From Ancylobacter sp. Lp-2 (GTDB lineage: Bacteria > Pseudomonadota > Alphaproteobacteria > Rhizobiales > Xanthobacteraceae): a stretch of DNA of 64,000 nt. Below are positions 1-8,226 of this stretch, piece by piece. The position numbers and the translations under genes are program-made. The notes under the pieces were generated by a model. The model saw only the letters and a list, made by a program, of their open reading frames with translations. It had not been told where the DNA came from and searched no databases. The stretch's first letter is position 1. Each line of letters opens with the position of its first letter. The stretch lies in NCBI RefSeq assembly GCF_020523795.1, contig NZ_JAJALI010000003.1, forward strand, positions 62,001 through 126,000, written 5' to 3'.

Positions 1-436
1 CCAGCCCACCATCGCGACCATCACGGTGGCCATCGGCCTCGTCACCTGGCCGACCATCGCCCGGCTCGCGCGGGCGGAGTTCCGTGCCATCCGCGCCAAG
101 GAGTTCGTCGCCGCCGCCAAGAGCCTCGGCTATGGCCACACCCGCATCATCCTGCGCGAGATCCTGCCCAACGCGCTGCCGCCGCTCATCGTCACCGCCT
201 CGGTGATGGTGGCGAGCGCCATCCTCAACGAGAGCGCGCTCTCCTTCATGGGCATGGGCGATCCCAACGTGGTCAGCTGGGGCTCGATGATCGGCGCCGG
301 GCGCGAGCTGCTGCGCACCGCCTGGTTCCTCACCGCCTTGCCCGGCCTCGTCATCGTGTTCACCGTGCTGGCGCTGAACCTGATCGGCGACGGGCTGAAC
401 GACGCGCTCAATCCGCGCATTTCGGCGGAGCGCTGA
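1..436 (+). CDS. Peptide-type ABC transporter permease, C-terminal part (DppC/OppC family)
   Basis: The open frame runs in from the left edge (reading from base 2), so the N-terminus is missing. The visible part has the cytoplasmic EAA-type loop that contacts the ATPase (AAKSLGYGHTRIILREILP) followed by hydrophobic membrane segments, and ends in the NPR motif region typical of DppC/OppC permeases. It forms part of the inner-membrane channel of an importer for dipeptides, oligopeptides or similar solutes. The two ATPase genes follow 3 bases downstream, so this is the second permease of a standard permease-permease-ATPase-ATPase operon. Family is clear; the actual substrate is not. Confidence 0.93.
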   Translation, partial: QPTIATITVAIGLVTWPTIARLARAEFRAIRAKEFVAAAKSLGYGHTRIILREILPNALPPLIVTASVMVASAILNESALSFMGMGDPNVVSWGSMIGAGRELLRTAWFLTALPGLVIVFTVLALNLIGDGLNDALNPRISAER

Positions 437-439
437 CCC

Positions 440-1438
440 ATGGCCGCCGTGCTCGACGTCCGCCACCTCTCCATCGCCTTTCCGCGCGCCACGCCGGTGC
501 CCGACCTCTCCTTCACCATCGAGGAGGGTGAGACGCTGGCGCTGGTCGGCGAATCCGGCTCCGGCAAGTCGCTCACCGCCCTCGCTTTGATGCGCCTGCT
601 GCCGCGCAATGCCCGGCTCGGCGAGGCGAGCCGCATCCTGTTTTCCGGCCGCAACATCGCCCAGCTGCCCGAGCCGGAGATGCGCCGCCTGCGCGGGCGC
701 GACATGGCGATGATCTTCCAGGAGCCGATGACCTCGCTCAATCCGGTGATGACGGTCGGCCGGCAGGTCGCCGAGGTGCTGGAGCTGCATGAGGGCCTCT
801 CCCGCCGCGCGGCGCGCAAGCGGGCGACCGAGCTCCTCGATCTCGTGCGCATCCCCGAGGCGCATCGCCGGCTCGACGCCTATCCGCACCAGTTCTCCGG
901 CGGCCAGCGCCAGCGGGTGATGATCGCGGTGGCCATCGCCGCGCATCCACGCCTCTTGATCGCCGACGAGCCGACCACCGCGCTCGACGTCACCATCCAG
1001 GCGCAGATCCTCGAACTGCTCGACCAGCTGCGCCGCGATTTGTCCATGGCGCTGCTGCTGATCACCCACGACCTCGGCGTCGTCGCGCAATGGGCGGACC
1101 GGGTGATCGCCCTCTATGCCGGCCACAAGGTGGAGGAGGCGCGCCCGCAGCTGCTGTTCGGCACCCCCGCGCATCCCTACACGCAGGGCCTGCTCGCCGC
1201 CTCGCCACGCCTGCGCGCCGACTACCACTACAGCGACGGCCCGCTGATCGAGATTCCCGGCAGCATCGTCTCGGCTGTCGGCGAAAAGGGGTGCCCGTTC
1301 GCGCCGCGCTGCCCGGTCGCGCGGGCCACGTGCCGCACCGCAATGCCCCCGCTCCTGCCGCAGGGCGACGGCCATTTCGTCGCCTGCCCCGTCACCACGC
1401 TGCGGGAGGCACCGCATGGCCATTCTGTCGGTCTCTGA
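440..1438 (+). CDS. Peptide-type ABC transporter ATP-binding protein (DppD/OppD family)
   Basis: 332 residues, normal for DppD/OppD. Walker A is GESGSGKS at about residues 37-44, the ABC signature is FSGGQRQRV, and Walker B is [12 protein letters not shown] with the H-loop THD following. The C-terminal oligopeptide-transporter extension is present, with the cysteine pattern [14 protein letters not shown] that can carry an Fe-S cluster in this family. It powers solute import together with the upstream permease and the next ATPase. It starts 3 bases after the permease stop and its end overlaps the next ATPase gene by 23 bases, which indicates translational coupling. Confidence 0.95.
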   Translation: MAAVLDVRHLSIAFPRATPVPDLSFTIEEGETLALVGESGSGKSLTALALMRLLPRNARLGEASRILFSGRNIAQLPEPEMRRLRGRDMAMIFQEPMTSLNPVMTVGRQVAEVLELHEGLSRRAARKRATELLDLVRIPEAHRRLDAYPHQFSGGQRQRVMIAVAIAAHPRLLIADEPTTALDVTIQAQILELLDQLRRDLSMALLLITHDLGVVAQWADRVIALYAGHKVEEARPQLLFGTPAHPYTQGLLAASPRLRADYHYSDGPLIEIPGSIVSAVGEKGCPFAPRCPVARATCRTAMPPLLPQGDGHFVACPVTTLREAPHGHSVGL

Positions 1439-2354
1439 CCTCTCGACCCACTACACGCAAGGCGGCGCCACGCTGCGCGCCGTCGACGGCGTGTCGTTCG
1501 ACATCGCCAAAGGCGAGACGGTCGGCCTCGTCGGTGAATCCGGCTGCGGGAAGTCGACACTCGGCAAGTCGATCATCCGGCTGGTCGAGCCCACCGCTGG
1601 CAGCATCCGCTTCGACGGCACCGAACTTGCCACCCTCGGCAACGGCGCACTGCGCCCGCTGCGCCGGCGGCTGCAAATGGTGTTCCAGGATCCCTTCGGC
1701 TCGCTCAACCCACGCCACACGGTGGAGGAGATCCTGTCGGGCCCGCTCGCCGTGCACGGCATCGGCACAAGGCGCGAGCGGCGCGAGAAGGTGCGCGACA
1801 TCGTCCACCGCGTCGGCCTGCCCCCCGACGCGCTCGGGCGCTACCCGCACGAATTCTCCGGCGGCCAGCGCCAGCGGCTCGGCATCGCCCGCGCTCTGGT
1901 GCTCGAGCCGGAGCTGATCATCTGCGACGAGCCGGTCTCGGCGCTCGATCTCTCCATCCAGGCGCAGATCCTCAATCTGCTGGTCGGGATGAAGCGCGAG
2001 CTCGGCCTGTCCTATCTGTTCATCTCGCACGACCTCTCGGTGATCAGGTATTTCGCCGACCGCGTGCTGGTGATGTATCTCGGCCGCATCGTCGAGAGCG
2101 GCGACCACCGCCGCCTCTATGAGCGCCCGCTGCACCCCTATACCCGCCTGCTGCTCGCCGCCGTGCCGGACGCCGCGCGCGGGCGTGAGACGGCGGGCGT
2201 GTCCGGCGAGCTGCCGAGCGCCAGCAACCTGCCGTCCGGCTGCCGCTTCCATCCGCGCTGCCCGCTCGCCACCGACCTGTGCCGCCGCGAGGATCCCGCC
2301 TTGCGCGAGCTGGCGCCGGGGCGCAGCGTCGCCTGCCACCATGCCGAGATCTGA
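1416..2354 (+). CDS. Peptide-type ABC transporter ATP-binding protein (DppF/OppF family)
   Basis: 312 residues. Walker A GESGCGKST, signature FSGGQRQRL, Walker B IICDEPVSALD, and the family C-terminal cysteine motif CRFHPRCPLATDLC are all intact. It is the second nucleotide-binding subunit of the heterodimeric ATPase of the importer. The start lies inside the end of the preceding ATPase gene, so the two are probably made in equal amounts. The cognate binding protein is not adjacent; the SBP genes at 5311 and 8227 are candidates but this is inference. A link to organosulfur uptake is suggested only by the neighbouring monooxygenases. Confidence 0.95.
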   Translation: MAILSVSDLSTHYTQGGATLRAVDGVSFDIAKGETVGLVGESGCGKSTLGKSIIRLVEPTAGSIRFDGTELATLGNGALRPLRRRLQMVFQDPFGSLNPRHTVEEILSGPLAVHGIGTRRERREKVRDIVHRVGLPPDALGRYPHEFSGGQRQRLGIARALVLEPELIICDEPVSALDLSIQAQILNLLVGMKRELGLSYLFISHDLSVIRYFADRVLVMYLGRIVESGDHRRLYERPLHPYTRLLLAAVPDAARGRETAGVSGELPSASNLPSGCRFHPRCPLATDLCRREDPALRELAPGRSVACHHAEI

Positions 2355-2407
2355 GGCGCGGCCCGCCCGGCCGCGCCGTCCCGCCCGCCCCTTCTGAGGA
2401 GATCCCC

Positions 2408-3487
2408 ATGCCCGATTACCGCTATCTCGGCCGCTCCGGCCTCAAGGTTCCCCCGCTCAGCCTCGGCACCATGATGTTCGGCGGCCCCACCGACGAACCG
2501 ACCGCGCAGCGCATCATCCACAAGGCGTTCGACCAGGGCTTCAACTTCCTCGACACCGCCGACGTCTATACAGGCGGCCGTTCGGAGGAGATCGTCGGCG
2601 CGGCGGTGAAGGCCAATCGCGACCGCTTCACCATCGCCACCAAGTTCACCAATCCGGTGGGCGGCGCCGACGGGGTGAACCAGAGCGGCTCGTCGCGCAA
2701 ATGGATCTTCGAGGCGGTCGATAACAGCCTGAAGCGCCTCGGCACCGACTATATCGACCTCCTCTACTTCCATAAGGCCGTGGTCGACGAGCCGCTCGGC
2801 GAGGCGGTGCGGGCGGTGGCGGACCTGATCCGCGCCGGCAAGCTGCGCTATTTCGGCGTGTCGAACTTCCGTGGCTGGCGCATCGGCGAGGTGGCGCATC
2901 TCGCCGACCAGTTCAACATCGACCGCCCGGTCGCCAGCCAGCCGCTCTACAATCTGGTCAGCCGCACCGCCGAGGTCGAGCAATTGCCGGCGGCGCAGTT
3001 CTACGGTCTCGGCGTGGTGCCTTACAGCCCGCTGGCGCGCGGCATCCTCACCGCCAAATACGACCCGAACCAGCCGCCGGCCGCCGACAGCCGCGCCGGC
3101 CGCAACGATCCCCGCATCCGCGAGACCGAGTGGCGGCCGGAATCGCTCGCCATCGCGCAGGAGATCAAGCGCCACCTCGCCTCGCGCGGCATCGCCCCGG
3201 TGGATTTCGCCATTGGCTGGGTGCTGAACAACAAGCTGGTCACCTCCGCCATCGCCGGCCCGCGCACCGAGGAGCAGTGGGACGGCTATGTGAAGGCGCT
3301 CGACTACACCTTCACGCCTGAGGACGAGGCGCTGGTCGAGCGGCTGGTCTCTCCCGGCCACGCCTCGACGCCCGGCTATAACGATCCCGCCTATCCAATC
3401 GAGGGCCGCGTGCCGCTTATCGGCGAGGCGACGAAACTCGAGCGGCTCCCCCGCCCGCCAGTGCCGCTCAAGGCCGGCGCGGCGTAA
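2408..3487 (+). CDS. Aldo/keto reductase family oxidoreductase
   Basis: 359 residues, a cytosolic NAD(P)H-dependent (alpha/beta)8-barrel reductase of the aldo/keto reductase superfamily. The N-terminal hairpin reads YRYLGRSGLKVPPLSLGTM; the tetrad is visible as the Asp and Tyr of FLDTADVYTGG, the Lys of IATKFTNP and the His of LLYFHKA. The ATG at 2408 is preceded by GAGGAG at a good distance, and the longer in-frame extension has no such support. It lies 53 bases after the OppF-type ATPase on the same strand and is probably cotranscribed. Substrate is unknown; carbonyl products of monooxygenase reactions nearby are a possibility. Confidence 0.93.
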   Translation: MPDYRYLGRSGLKVPPLSLGTMMFGGPTDEPTAQRIIHKAFDQGFNFLDTADVYTGGRSEEIVGAAVKANRDRFTIATKFTNPVGGADGVNQSGSSRKWIFEAVDNSLKRLGTDYIDLLYFHKAVVDEPLGEAVRAVADLIRAGKLRYFGVSNFRGWRIGEVAHLADQFNIDRPVASQPLYNLVSRTAEVEQLPAAQFYGLGVVPYSPLARGILTAKYDPNQPPAADSRAGRNDPRIRETEWRPESLAIAQEIKRHLASRGIAPVDFAIGWVLNNKLVTSAIAGPRTEEQWDGYVKALDYTFTPEDEALVERLVSPGHASTPGYNDPAYPIEGRVPLIGEATKLERLPRPPVPLKAGAA

Positions 3488-3516
3488 GGGGGCAGGCTCC
3501 GCCGGAACCCCCTCCC

Positions 3517-3555
3517 GAACCTCCTCCCCTCGACGCCGGCGCGCCGGGGGGAGGT
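3517..3555. terminator. Hairpin between convergent genes, probable terminator
   Basis: A GC-rich inverted repeat with arms AACCTCCTCCCC and GGGGGGAGGTT (one bulge), enclosing a second CG-rich palindrome. It sits between the plus-strand aldo/keto reductase and the minus-strand reverse transcriptase, which converge here. There is no long T run, so it may act as a two-way stem rather than a textbook intrinsic terminator. Confidence 0.5.
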
Positions 3556-3633
3556 TGTGATCGAGGCAGACACATGCCGGCGGCTACAGTCTCGTGACGC
3601 CGATGGAGATAACGACCAGATGATGCCGGGAGT

Positions 3634-4866
3634 TCAAGCGGCCAACAGCTGCACCCGCAAGGCCTTACGCCGTTGTGCGGGCGTACATTTCAACGTTTTC
3701 TCCGAATAGAATCTGTGAAAATCCATCAGATGCCGATCGATTTGACCATCCATTCGATCATAAATTTCGGGGCATCTTGAACATTGAAAAGAAGTTTGCC
3801 AGCCTCGAATTGTATTATCGATAGCGACAAGAGTTTTTGCATACCCAAGATCGCTACTGTTCAACTGCCTATCGGAAACGGCCTTCATAATCGCGCGCTG
3901 GCCGCTCGCGATCAGGGCGCGGACCTGCTTTATCAGCTTGTCACGAGCCGCGTCGGCGGGCGGATAGCTGCCTGGCAGCAACTTATAGCCCAGAAAGACC
4001 GGCCCCCCGCCTATGGGGCCGATGAAGGCTTTGTTCGGCGACGTCTCCGGATCGTAAATATCCATTCCCAGACCCGACAGGAGAGTCTTCGCCGAATTCA
4101 TGGCCCCCTTTACCGCCGCAATCGACTTTCCAATAATGATGAAGTCATCGATGTAACGGATGCAGGTGATGCCCCGGCCGTTCATCTGGCGATCGAACTC
4201 TGCGAGGACAATGTTGCCGGCGAGCGCGGATAGCGGGCAGCCCTGCGCGACACCGTCGTCGCCCGTCGGAAACAGCTTCCGGTCTTCCTCACTCAACTTG
4301 TCCGCATTCGACAATTCGACGGTCAGGGCATCCTGGACGAGTTGGACGAATTCCGGCTCGACAGAGGCGCGTTCCAGGAATCCGATAACATCGGGCCGTG
4401 AGATCTTCGTAAAAAATCCGGAGATATCGGACCCGGCGACGAACCGATCACCCTCCTTAACCCGTTCATCGAACAGCCGTATCGCGTGATCGACCCCTCG
4501 ACCACGAATGCCGCCGATCGATGTCGGCGTCTGCAGGACACGCTGGACGGCGGAAATCTCCTTGGCGTCCTGAAGGACATCGAGGATCGCCCGTTGAACG
4601 ATGCGGTCCTCCAAGGGCGCCACGACGATCGGCCGCTTTCCGGGCTTGCCGCCGCCCTTCGGGGGTGTAGCGCCATACGCCTTGTCAAAGCGGTAGCCCC
4701 TGTGGAGTCGCTTCTGAAGCCTACGAAGGTTGGCCGGCAAATTCTCCCCGAATCTGCGCGTCTTCAGCTTCGTCGCCTCTTGTTGAGAGGTCTTCGCATT
4801 TCGCTCGATTTCACGCCATGCGGCCATCAGAACCTGCGTGGAACGAACCCGTTTGCACAATGTCAT
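3634..4866 (-). CDS. Standalone group II-like reverse transcriptase (RVT_1), function unknown
   Basis: About 410 residues from the ATG at 4866; a TTG 11 codons upstream is also possible. Reverse-transcriptase motifs are intact: RPIVVAPLEDRIVQRAIL (about 78-95), SIGGIRGRG (116-124), catalytic Asp147 in SDISGFF, QGCPLSALAGN (208-218), and the YIDD box (238-241) with its two catalytic Asp. A C-terminal thumb/maturase-like segment with NTIRGWQ follows. There is no endonuclease domain and no intron domain V downstream, so it does not look like a mobile group II intron; the retron NAxxH and VTG motifs are not seen either. The gene and its upstream region are AT-richer than all neighbours, suggesting transfer. 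Such solitary RTs include phage-defence (DRT/UG-type) proteins, but that role is inference. Confidence 0.9.
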   Translation of the reverse strand: MTLCKRVRSTQVLMAAWREIERNAKTSQQEATKLKTRRFGENLPANLRRLQKRLHRGYRFDKAYGATPPKGGGKPGKRPIVVAPLEDRIVQRAILDVLQDAKEISAVQRVLQTPTSIGGIRGRGVDHAIRLFDERVKEGDRFVAGSDISGFFTKISRPDVIGFLERASVEPEFVQLVQDALTVELSNADKLSEEDRKLFPTGDDGVAQGCPLSALAGNIVLAEFDRQMNGRGITCIRYIDDFIIIGKSIAAVKGAMNSAKTLLSGLGMDIYDPETSPNKAFIGPIGGGPVFLGYKLLPGSYPPADAARDKLIKQVRALIASGQRAIMKAVSDRQLNSSDLGYAKTLVAIDNTIRGWQTSFQCSRCPEIYDRMDGQIDRHLMDFHRFYSEKTLKCTPAQRRKALRVQLLAA

Positions 4867-5310
4867 TTGTTGGAGCCTAGCTGTGGGGCCTGCCGACAAA
4901 GTTATCCCCCGGCTACGGGCGTCCTTCGCGCGAAGCCCCGCCTACGAAAGACGCCGAGGCATCGACCTGCACCGCGAAGCTCATCGCCCCGCGATGGTCC
5001 CCGCCTCTCCGACCTGCACCCGTGACGGGCCAAGCGAGAAGCAGGATCAAGTCAGCCCCTGTTTTTACCCGATATCGAATGAGAACAAAAGAGAAACATT
5101 TATGTCTCGGCGACGACCTCTTGAGGATGTGGATAGCCGTGACAATCGCCATTCATCGGCAACCGCCACAGCCGGTTTCCTTCGTTCGGTGCCGTGCCCG
5201 CCGACCGTCGGCGAACGGGCATCTCTTTTAGTATATTAATTCAGTAGATTTTTCTCATTCCCGCCGCCGCCGCTGCGCTAGGCTGGGGGTCCCTTTCCCG
5301 GAACCCTGTC
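4867..5310. other. Gene-free, structured region upstream of the reverse transcriptase
   Basis: No convincing protein gene. It holds an 11-base direct repeat CGACCTGCACC (4963-4973 and 5010-5020, 47 bases apart), a perfect palindrome CTTCGCGCGAAG (4924-4935), and small stems ATCGC-CCC-GCGAT (4983-4995) and CCCG-TGA-CGGG (5019-5029). All lie immediately 5' of the reverse transcriptase on its strand, where RT systems such as retrons and some DRT types carry their template RNA. A 45-codon frame from the ATG at 5102 to 5239 (plus strand) has an AAGAGA upstream but no recognisable product. The segment from about 5230 to 5260 is AT-rich and may hold the promoter of the binding-protein gene at 5311. 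Confidence 0.5.
5195..5230 (+). terminator. Nested hairpin with T-rich tail, possible intrinsic terminator
   Basis: Outer arms TGCCCG (5195-5200) and CGGGCA (5216-5221) enclose an inner stem CCGA-CCG-TCGG, followed by TCTCTTTTA. Reading rightward this fits a Rho-independent terminator, yet no plus-strand gene ends here. It could therefore close a short untranslated RNA transcribed toward the right in the gap upstream of the reverse transcriptase. Confidence 0.4.
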
Positions 5311-6900
5311 ATGCTGTCGTTTGCCACCTTCCTGCGTCCGCTCGCCGCCGCCCTGCTGCTCACCGCCGCCATTGCTCCCGGTCACGCCGAGGAGCCGAAG
5401 CGCGGCGGCACGCTCACCATGATCGCGGTGCCCGAGCCCACCACCATCGTCGGCATCGACAACAGCTTCGGCGCCACCCAGCGCATCGGACCGAAGGTCA
5501 CCGAGGGGCTGCTGACCTATGATTTCGAGCTGAAGCCGCATCCCCAGCTCGCCACCTCCTGGGAGGTGGCCGAGAACGGCCTCGAATACACCTTCCATCT
5601 GCGCGACGGCGTGAAGTGGCATGACGGCAAGCCCTTCACCTCGGACGACGTCGCCTTCTCGATCCTGACGCTGAAGCGCACCCATCCACGCGGGCGCGGC
5701 ACCTTCGCCAATGTCGCCGAGGTGAGGACGCCCGACCCGCTCACCGCGGTGCTGGTGCTCTCCAAGCCGGCGCCCTATCTGCTCACCGCGCTCTCCGCCG
5801 GCGAGGCGCCGATCGTGCCCAAGCACATCTATGACGGCACCGACGTCTCCTCGAACCCCAACGGCAGCCGGCCCATCGGCACCGGTCCGTTCGTGTTCAA
5901 GGAATGGGTGCGCGGCAGCCATGTGGTGCTGGAGCGCAACCCCGACTACTGGGACAAGCCCAAGCCCTGGCTCGACCGCATCGTGGTGAAGTTCATCCCC
6001 GACGCCTCGGCCCGCGCGGCGGCGCTGGAGACCGGCGAGGTGCTGCTCGCCGGCGACAACCCGATCCCGCTCGCCGACCGCGAGCGCTTCCAGGCGCTGC
6101 CCAATCTCGGCATCGAGACCAGGGGCTATGAATATGCCGGCAATCAGGGCCAGCTGTTCTTCAACCTCGACACCCCGGTGCTGCAGGACCTCAAGGTCCG
6201 CCAGGCCATCGCTCACGCCATCGACCTGAAGGCCAATCTCGCGGTGGCGTGGTACGGCTACGGCGCGGTGTCGCCGACCCCGATCGCCCCGGTGCTGAAG
6301 GCGTTCCACGACCCGAGCATCAAGCCGCACGCCTTCGACGTCGCGCTGGCTTCGAAGCTGCTCGACGAAGCCGGCCAGACGCGCGGGCCGGATGGCAAGC
6401 GCTTCGCCCTGCGCCTGCTCTACAACCCCTACAACGACGGCAACCGCCGCTCGGCGGAATATATCCGCAGCGCGCTGGCCAAGGTCGGCATCAACGCGGT
6501 GATCGAGAACTACGAATTCGCCGCCTACGTCCGTAAAGTCTATACCGACCGCGCCTTCGACATCGAGGTCGAGCAGCTCGGCAACACCTTCGACCCCACC
6601 ATCGGCGCCCAGCGTGGCTACTGGTCGAAGAACTTCAAGATCGGCCTCGGCTTCTCCAATGCCAGCCACTACGACAACCCCGAGGTCGACCGCCTCCTGG
6701 AGGCCGCGGCGGTGGAGATCGATCCCGCCAAGCGCCGCGAGCTGTTCTTCGCCTTCCAGCGTCAGGTGGATGCCGATCTGCCGGCGGTGAACCTCGTCTC
6801 CTTCCAGAGCTTCACCGTGTTCAACAAGGCGGTGAAGAACCACACGCTGACCGCCGACGGCCTCGCCGCCAATTTCGCCGATGTCTGGCTCGACCGCTGA
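5311..6900 (+). CDS. Peptide-type ABC transporter substrate-binding protein (SBP_bac_5 family)
   Basis: 529 residues. A Sec signal peptide (hydrophobic FLRPLAAALLLTAAIAPGHA) precedes the mature start EEPKRGGTL, which is characteristic of SBP_bac_5 proteins; the family block GLEYTFHLRDGVKWHDG follows. It is a periplasmic receptor that delivers peptide-like or other solutes to an Opp/Dpp-type permease. It is a close paralog of the binding protein encoded at 8227-9801. It starts just after the reverse-transcriptase island and is followed 27 bases later by a flavin monooxygenase, so its ligand may be that enzyme's substrate. No own permease adjoins; the genes at 1-2354 are the nearest. Confidence 0.94.
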   Translation: MLSFATFLRPLAAALLLTAAIAPGHAEEPKRGGTLTMIAVPEPTTIVGIDNSFGATQRIGPKVTEGLLTYDFELKPHPQLATSWEVAENGLEYTFHLRDGVKWHDGKPFTSDDVAFSILTLKRTHPRGRGTFANVAEVRTPDPLTAVLVLSKPAPYLLTALSAGEAPIVPKHIYDGTDVSSNPNGSRPIGTGPFVFKEWVRGSHVVLERNPDYWDKPKPWLDRIVVKFIPDASARAAALETGEVLLAGDNPIPLADRERFQALPNLGIETRGYEYAGNQGQLFFNLDTPVLQDLKVRQAIAHAIDLKANLAVAWYGYGAVSPTPIAPVLKAFHDPSIKPHAFDVALASKLLDEAGQTRGPDGKRFALRLLYNPYNDGNRRSAEYIRSALAKVGINAVIENYEFAAYVRKVYTDRAFDIEVEQLGNTFDPTIGAQRGYWSKNFKIGLGFSNASHYDNPEVDRLLEAAAVEIDPAKRRELFFAFQRQVDADLPAVNLVSFQSFTVFNKAVKNHTLTADGLAANFADVWLDR

Positions 6901-6927
6901 CGCCCGGGTGACAAGGGAGATCGTACG

Positions 6928-8112
6928 ATGAATGTGGTGCCGTCGGCCTCATCCTACACCCCACTGCACTCATCGCCGGCTGACTTCCCCGACAGCCCGC
7001 TGTCGCAGGCGCTGAAGCAGCCGGCCCTGCTCGGCCTGTTCCTGCCGATCCATCACGGCGGGTGGAGCAACTCCACCCTGCCGCGTGGCACCGACTGGTC
7101 CTTCGACTACAACGCCAAGCTGACCCTGGCGGCGGAAGCCCTTGGATTCGATCTGGTTTTCGGCGTCGCCCAGTGGATGCCCAAGGGCGGCCAGGGCCCG
7201 ACGCGCACCGAGGCGGGGCTGGATTCCTTCATCGCCACCGCCGCGCTCGCCTCGATCACCAGCCGGATCCTGCTGATCTCGACGCTGCACGTGCTCTATG
7301 GCCCGTGGCACCCGGTCCATCTCGCCCGTTTCGGCGCCACGCTCGACCATATTTCCAAGGGGCGCTGGGGCATCAACGTCGTCACCGGACATCGCGCCCA
7401 CGAGCATGAGCTGTTCGGCTGGAGCCGTATCGAGCATGACCGGCGCTACGAGCTCGCCGACGAATTCGTTAGCACGCTCAAGCGTTTGTGGACGGATGAC
7501 GAGCCGTTCTCCTATGAGGGCCAGTCGTCTTGGCGCTTCAAGGACGCCTATATCAGCCCGCGCCCGCTCTATGGCCGTCCGGTGCTGGTGAACGCCACCG
7601 GTTCGGCTGCCGGCATCGACTTCGCCGCCCGCCACTCGGACCTCGTCTTCGTCGCCAGTCCCGGCGGTGGCGACATCGACAGCGCGCTCGCCTCGCTGCC
7701 CGCCCACACCGCGCGGCTCAAGCAGGCGGCGCGGGCGCAGGGCCGCGAGATCCGCACCATCCTGAACCCGTTGATCGTCGCCCGGGAAACCGAAGCGGAA
7801 GCAGAGGCTTACGCGCAGGCAATCGTCGATCACGCCGATCTCGTCTCCATCGCCGGCCGCTCACGGCTCGACAGCGACGCCCATGCCTGGCGCGGGCACT
7901 CCAGCGCGAACCTGCGCTATGGCGTCGGCGGCGCCATTGGCGGCAATGTGCAGCTCATCGGCTCGCCCGAGCAGATCGCCGACCAGCTGGTGCGCCTCCA
8001 CAAGGCCGGCGTCGACGGTTTCCAGCTGGCCTTCTACGATTTCGAGCCGGATCTCGCCTTCTTCGGCGCGCGCATCCTGCCTTTGCTGAAGCAGGCAGGA
8101 CTCCGGCTGTGA
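6928..8112 (+). CDS. LLM-class flavin-dependent monooxygenase, SfnG-like
   Basis: 394 residues, bacterial luciferase-like barrel using reduced flavin and O2. Visible motifs include GLFLPIHHGGW near the N-terminus, LDHISKGRWGINVVTGH in the flavin-binding region and the block NATGSAAGIDFAARHSD. The last two resemble the SfnG (dimethylsulfone monooxygenase) and MsuD/SsuD (alkanesulfonate monooxygenase) branch rather than the NtaA/DszA branch found elsewhere in the window. A Shine-Dalgarno GGGAGA precedes the ATG. It follows the binding protein at 5311 by 27 bases, so the pair probably works as uptake plus oxidation. The precise substrate cannot be told from sequence. Confidence 0.9.
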   Translation: MNVVPSASSYTPLHSSPADFPDSPLSQALKQPALLGLFLPIHHGGWSNSTLPRGTDWSFDYNAKLTLAAEALGFDLVFGVAQWMPKGGQGPTRTEAGLDSFIATAALASITSRILLISTLHVLYGPWHPVHLARFGATLDHISKGRWGINVVTGHRAHEHELFGWSRIEHDRRYELADEFVSTLKRLWTDDEPFSYEGQSSWRFKDAYISPRPLYGRPVLVNATGSAAGIDFAARHSDLVFVASPGGGDIDSALASLPAHTARLKQAARAQGREIRTILNPLIVARETEAEAEAYAQAIVDHADLVSIAGRSRLDSDAHAWRGHSSANLRYGVGGAIGGNVQLIGSPEQIADQLVRLHKAGVDGFQLAFYDFEPDLAFFGARILPLLKQAGLRL

Positions 8113-8189
8113 CCGCTGCGACCGCCTGAAAACGAGACGTACCAATGTCTTCGCCGGGATTGCCGCTCCCGCATCCCGAAGCGAAGGCC

Positions 8190-8222
8190 ACCGGCGGCGG
8201 GAATGGGGCTCCCGCCGCCGGT
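8190..8222. terminator. Strong bidirectional hairpin between convergent genes
   Basis: A perfect 13-base inverted repeat, ACCGGCGGCGGGA and TCCCGCCGCCGGT, with a 7-base loop ATGGGGC. It lies between the plus-strand monooxygenase ending at 8112 and the minus-strand binding protein ending at 8227, as expected for a shared terminator. There is no T run on either side. Confidence 0.65.
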
Positions 8223-8226
8223 TCGC

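Noticed and set aside
3634..4899. Group II intron with encoded maturase
   Set aside because: Protein motifs are group II-like, but there is no domain V-like sequence in 3488-3633 and the N-terminal region differs from intron-encoded proteins. No boundary features of an intron were seen.
4867..5300. Retron msr-msd
   Set aside because: The RT lacks the NAxxH and VTG motifs and its catalytic box is YIDD within a group II-like context. The upstream hairpins do not show the paired a1/a2 repeats expected of a retron.
5278..6843. Long minus-strand open frame (521 codons)
   Set aside because: It lies opposite the binding-protein gene at 5311, is rich in Arg, Gly and His, has no family motifs, and is a shadow of high-GC codon use.
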